Assembly: GCA_001603615.1 (NCBI GenBank) | Contig: LUZL01000038.1 | Location: 1 to 14,130 of the forward strand | DNA from: Bacteroidales bacterium Bact_20 | GTDB lineage: Bacteria > Bacteroidota > Bacteroidia > Bacteroidales > DTU049 | Length of the DNA: 14,130 nucleotides | Reading direction: 5' to 3' | In this document: in pieces, positions 13,335-14,130 of the stretch | How positions within the stretch are numbered: position 1 is the stretch's first letter | Layout: each line of letters opens with the position of its first letter | Position numbers and translations under genes: made by a program | Notes under the pieces: model-generated | Told to the model about the DNA's origin: nothing | The model's input: only the letters and a program-made list of their open reading frames with translations | Databases searched by the model: none

Positions 13335-13982
13335 ATGTCAAAGATAGAGCTTGAAGTTAGCGGGCTAATGCCTAGTAGTCCATCTATAAATGCCTATGCT
13401 ATTATATTAATAGAAAAATATGGTAATCGCACTTTACCGATGTTAATAGGTGTATCAGAAGCTCAATCTATAGCTATTGCTTTAGAAAAAATTTCCTATC
13501 CTCGTCCTTTGACCCATGATTTATTTATACAATTGATAAAAGAAATAGACATTAGAATTGTAGAAATTCTCATTTATAAATATGACGAAGGTATTTTTTA
13601 TGCATATTTAGTAATTGAATTTAATGGACAATTAAAAAGAATAGATGCACGGCCATCAGATTGTATAGCTATAGCTCTGAGAGTTAATGTACCTATATTC
13701 GTTTATGAACATATATTAGATGAGGTAGGTAATATTTTTGAGAATAAATATGAGATACATAAAAAAGAATCTGACATAGATGAAAACGAAAGTAATTATG
13801 ATATTACTCAAGATTTTTCACTAGAGAAATTAATAGATTTAGATCCTCAATTTATTAAAAAAAGATTAGAAATTTTAACTATAGAAGATTTAAAAATTTT
13901 ATTAGACAAATGTGTAGAAGGTGAGCTATATGAATTAGCATCGTTGATAAGAGATGAAATTAAAAAACGAGAACAAAAATAA
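13335..13982 (+). CDS. Bifunctional nuclease (BFN, DUF151) family protein with C-terminal UVR motif
   Basis: The product has 215 residues. Residues ~1-130 are the BFN/DUF151 domain: LPMLIGVSEAQSIAIALE (34-51), RPLTHDL (57-63) and RIDARPSDCIAIALR (102-116), then PIFV (120-123). Plant members of the family have been reported to have nuclease activity toward DNA and RNA; whether bacterial ones do is less clear. An acidic linker (~143-165) leads to a C-terminal helical hairpin, LKILLDKCVEGELYELASLIRDEIKKR (186-212). This matches the UVR motif that mediates UvrB-UvrC contacts and also occurs in clamp-loader-type and protease-adaptor proteins. That combination of domains is common in Bacteroidota. 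The gene has its own promoter box and is followed 8 nt later by a nucleoside permease, suggesting an operon linking nucleic-acid turnover and nucleoside uptake. The link is by context only. Confidence 0.88.
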   Translation: MSKIELEVSGLMPSSPSINAYAIILIEKYGNRTLPMLIGVSEAQSIAIALEKISYPRPLTHDLFIQLIKEIDIRIVEILIYKYDEGIFYAYLVIEFNGQLKRIDARPSDCIAIALRVNVPIFVYEHILDEVGNIFENKYEIHKKESDIDENESNYDITQDFSLEKLIDLDPQFIKKRLEILTIEDLKILLDKCVEGELYELASLIRDEIKKREQK

Positions 13983-13990
13983 CTAAACAT

Positions 13991-14130
13991 ATGTTAAGAT
14001 TTAGATTAATTATCATGAACTTTTTTCAATTTTTTATATGGGGTTCATGGCTTTTAACAATAGGAGCATTTTGGTTTCAGTATAAAGGATGGTCTCCTAC
14101 AGAGTTTGGATTAGTATTCTCTACCATGGG
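13991..14130 (+). CDS. Nucleoside permease (NupG-type MFS), 5' part, cut by window end
   Basis: Only the first 46 codons are visible, and the frame is open to the end of the window. They contain a first membrane helix and the segment NFFQFFIWGSWLLTIGAFWF (10-29), followed by GWSPTEFGLVFSTMG. This strongly resembles the N-terminus of the NupG/nucleoside:H+ symporter family of the major facilitator superfamily, which imports nucleosides across the inner membrane. A second Met at codon 9 is an alternative start, but ATG at 13991 fits the family and lies 8 nt after the BFN stop codon, so the two are probably co-transcribed. Without the rest of the gene, activity and substrate range cannot be judged. 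Confidence 0.8.
   Translation, partial: MLRFRLIIMNFFQFFIWGSWLLTIGAFWFQYKGWSPTEFGLVFSTM

Overview
The window looks like ordinary chromosome from an AT-rich member of the Bacteroidota. The evidence is threefold: most genes are preceded by a TAnnTTTG-type -7 promoter box with an A-rich leader and no Shine-Dalgarno sequence; one secreted protein carries a type IX secretion (T9SS) C-terminal sorting domain; and the families present (split transketolase, DUF4878-like lipoproteins, BFN/UVR nuclease next to a nucleoside permease) are typical of that phylum. The order within the phylum cannot be fixed from this window.

Layout. Bases 1-631 hold the 3' part of an outer-membrane beta-barrel gene. Bases 632-1045 are intergenic and contain a GC-richer 142-bp imperfect palindrome (748-889). 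A small membrane protein (1046-1450) follows, then two tandem paralogous lipoproteins (1669-2142 and 2181-2645) closed by a strong terminator. The membrane gene and the first lipoprotein have nearly identical upstream regions. On the minus strand, a transketolase N-terminal subunit gene (5052-4210) overlaps by 11 bp a secreted von Willebrand factor A (VWA) protein gene (4220-2835). Diverging from these, on the plus strand, is a secreted T9SS protein with a jelly-roll-like region and YhcR-type OB folds (5186-6511, with terminator). Then come a TPR-like protein with an uncharacterised C-terminal domain (6597-7787) and nadD (7806-8393), probably one operon.

Bases 8501-9493 encode an IS1595-type transposase homologue that keeps its zinc ribbon and HTH but appears to have lost catalytic residues. 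Weak inverted repeats flank it. Next are dnaN (9678-10817, with terminator) and a sodium:solute symporter (11004-12473). The symporter's 3' end overlaps by 44 bp the convergent SDR oxidoreductase gene (13203-12430). The window ends with a BFN/UVR bifunctional nuclease-family gene (13335-13982) and, 8 nt later, the start of a NupG-type nucleoside permease gene.

Functionally this is a mix of housekeeping (dnaN, nadD, half a transketolase), envelope and secreted proteins, and transport. I see no defence island, CRISPR array, prophage, tRNA or rRNA. The items most worth a second look are the apparently catalytically degenerate but intact transposase gene, the palindromic intergenic element, the duplicated promoter/leader, and the transketolase half without its partner.
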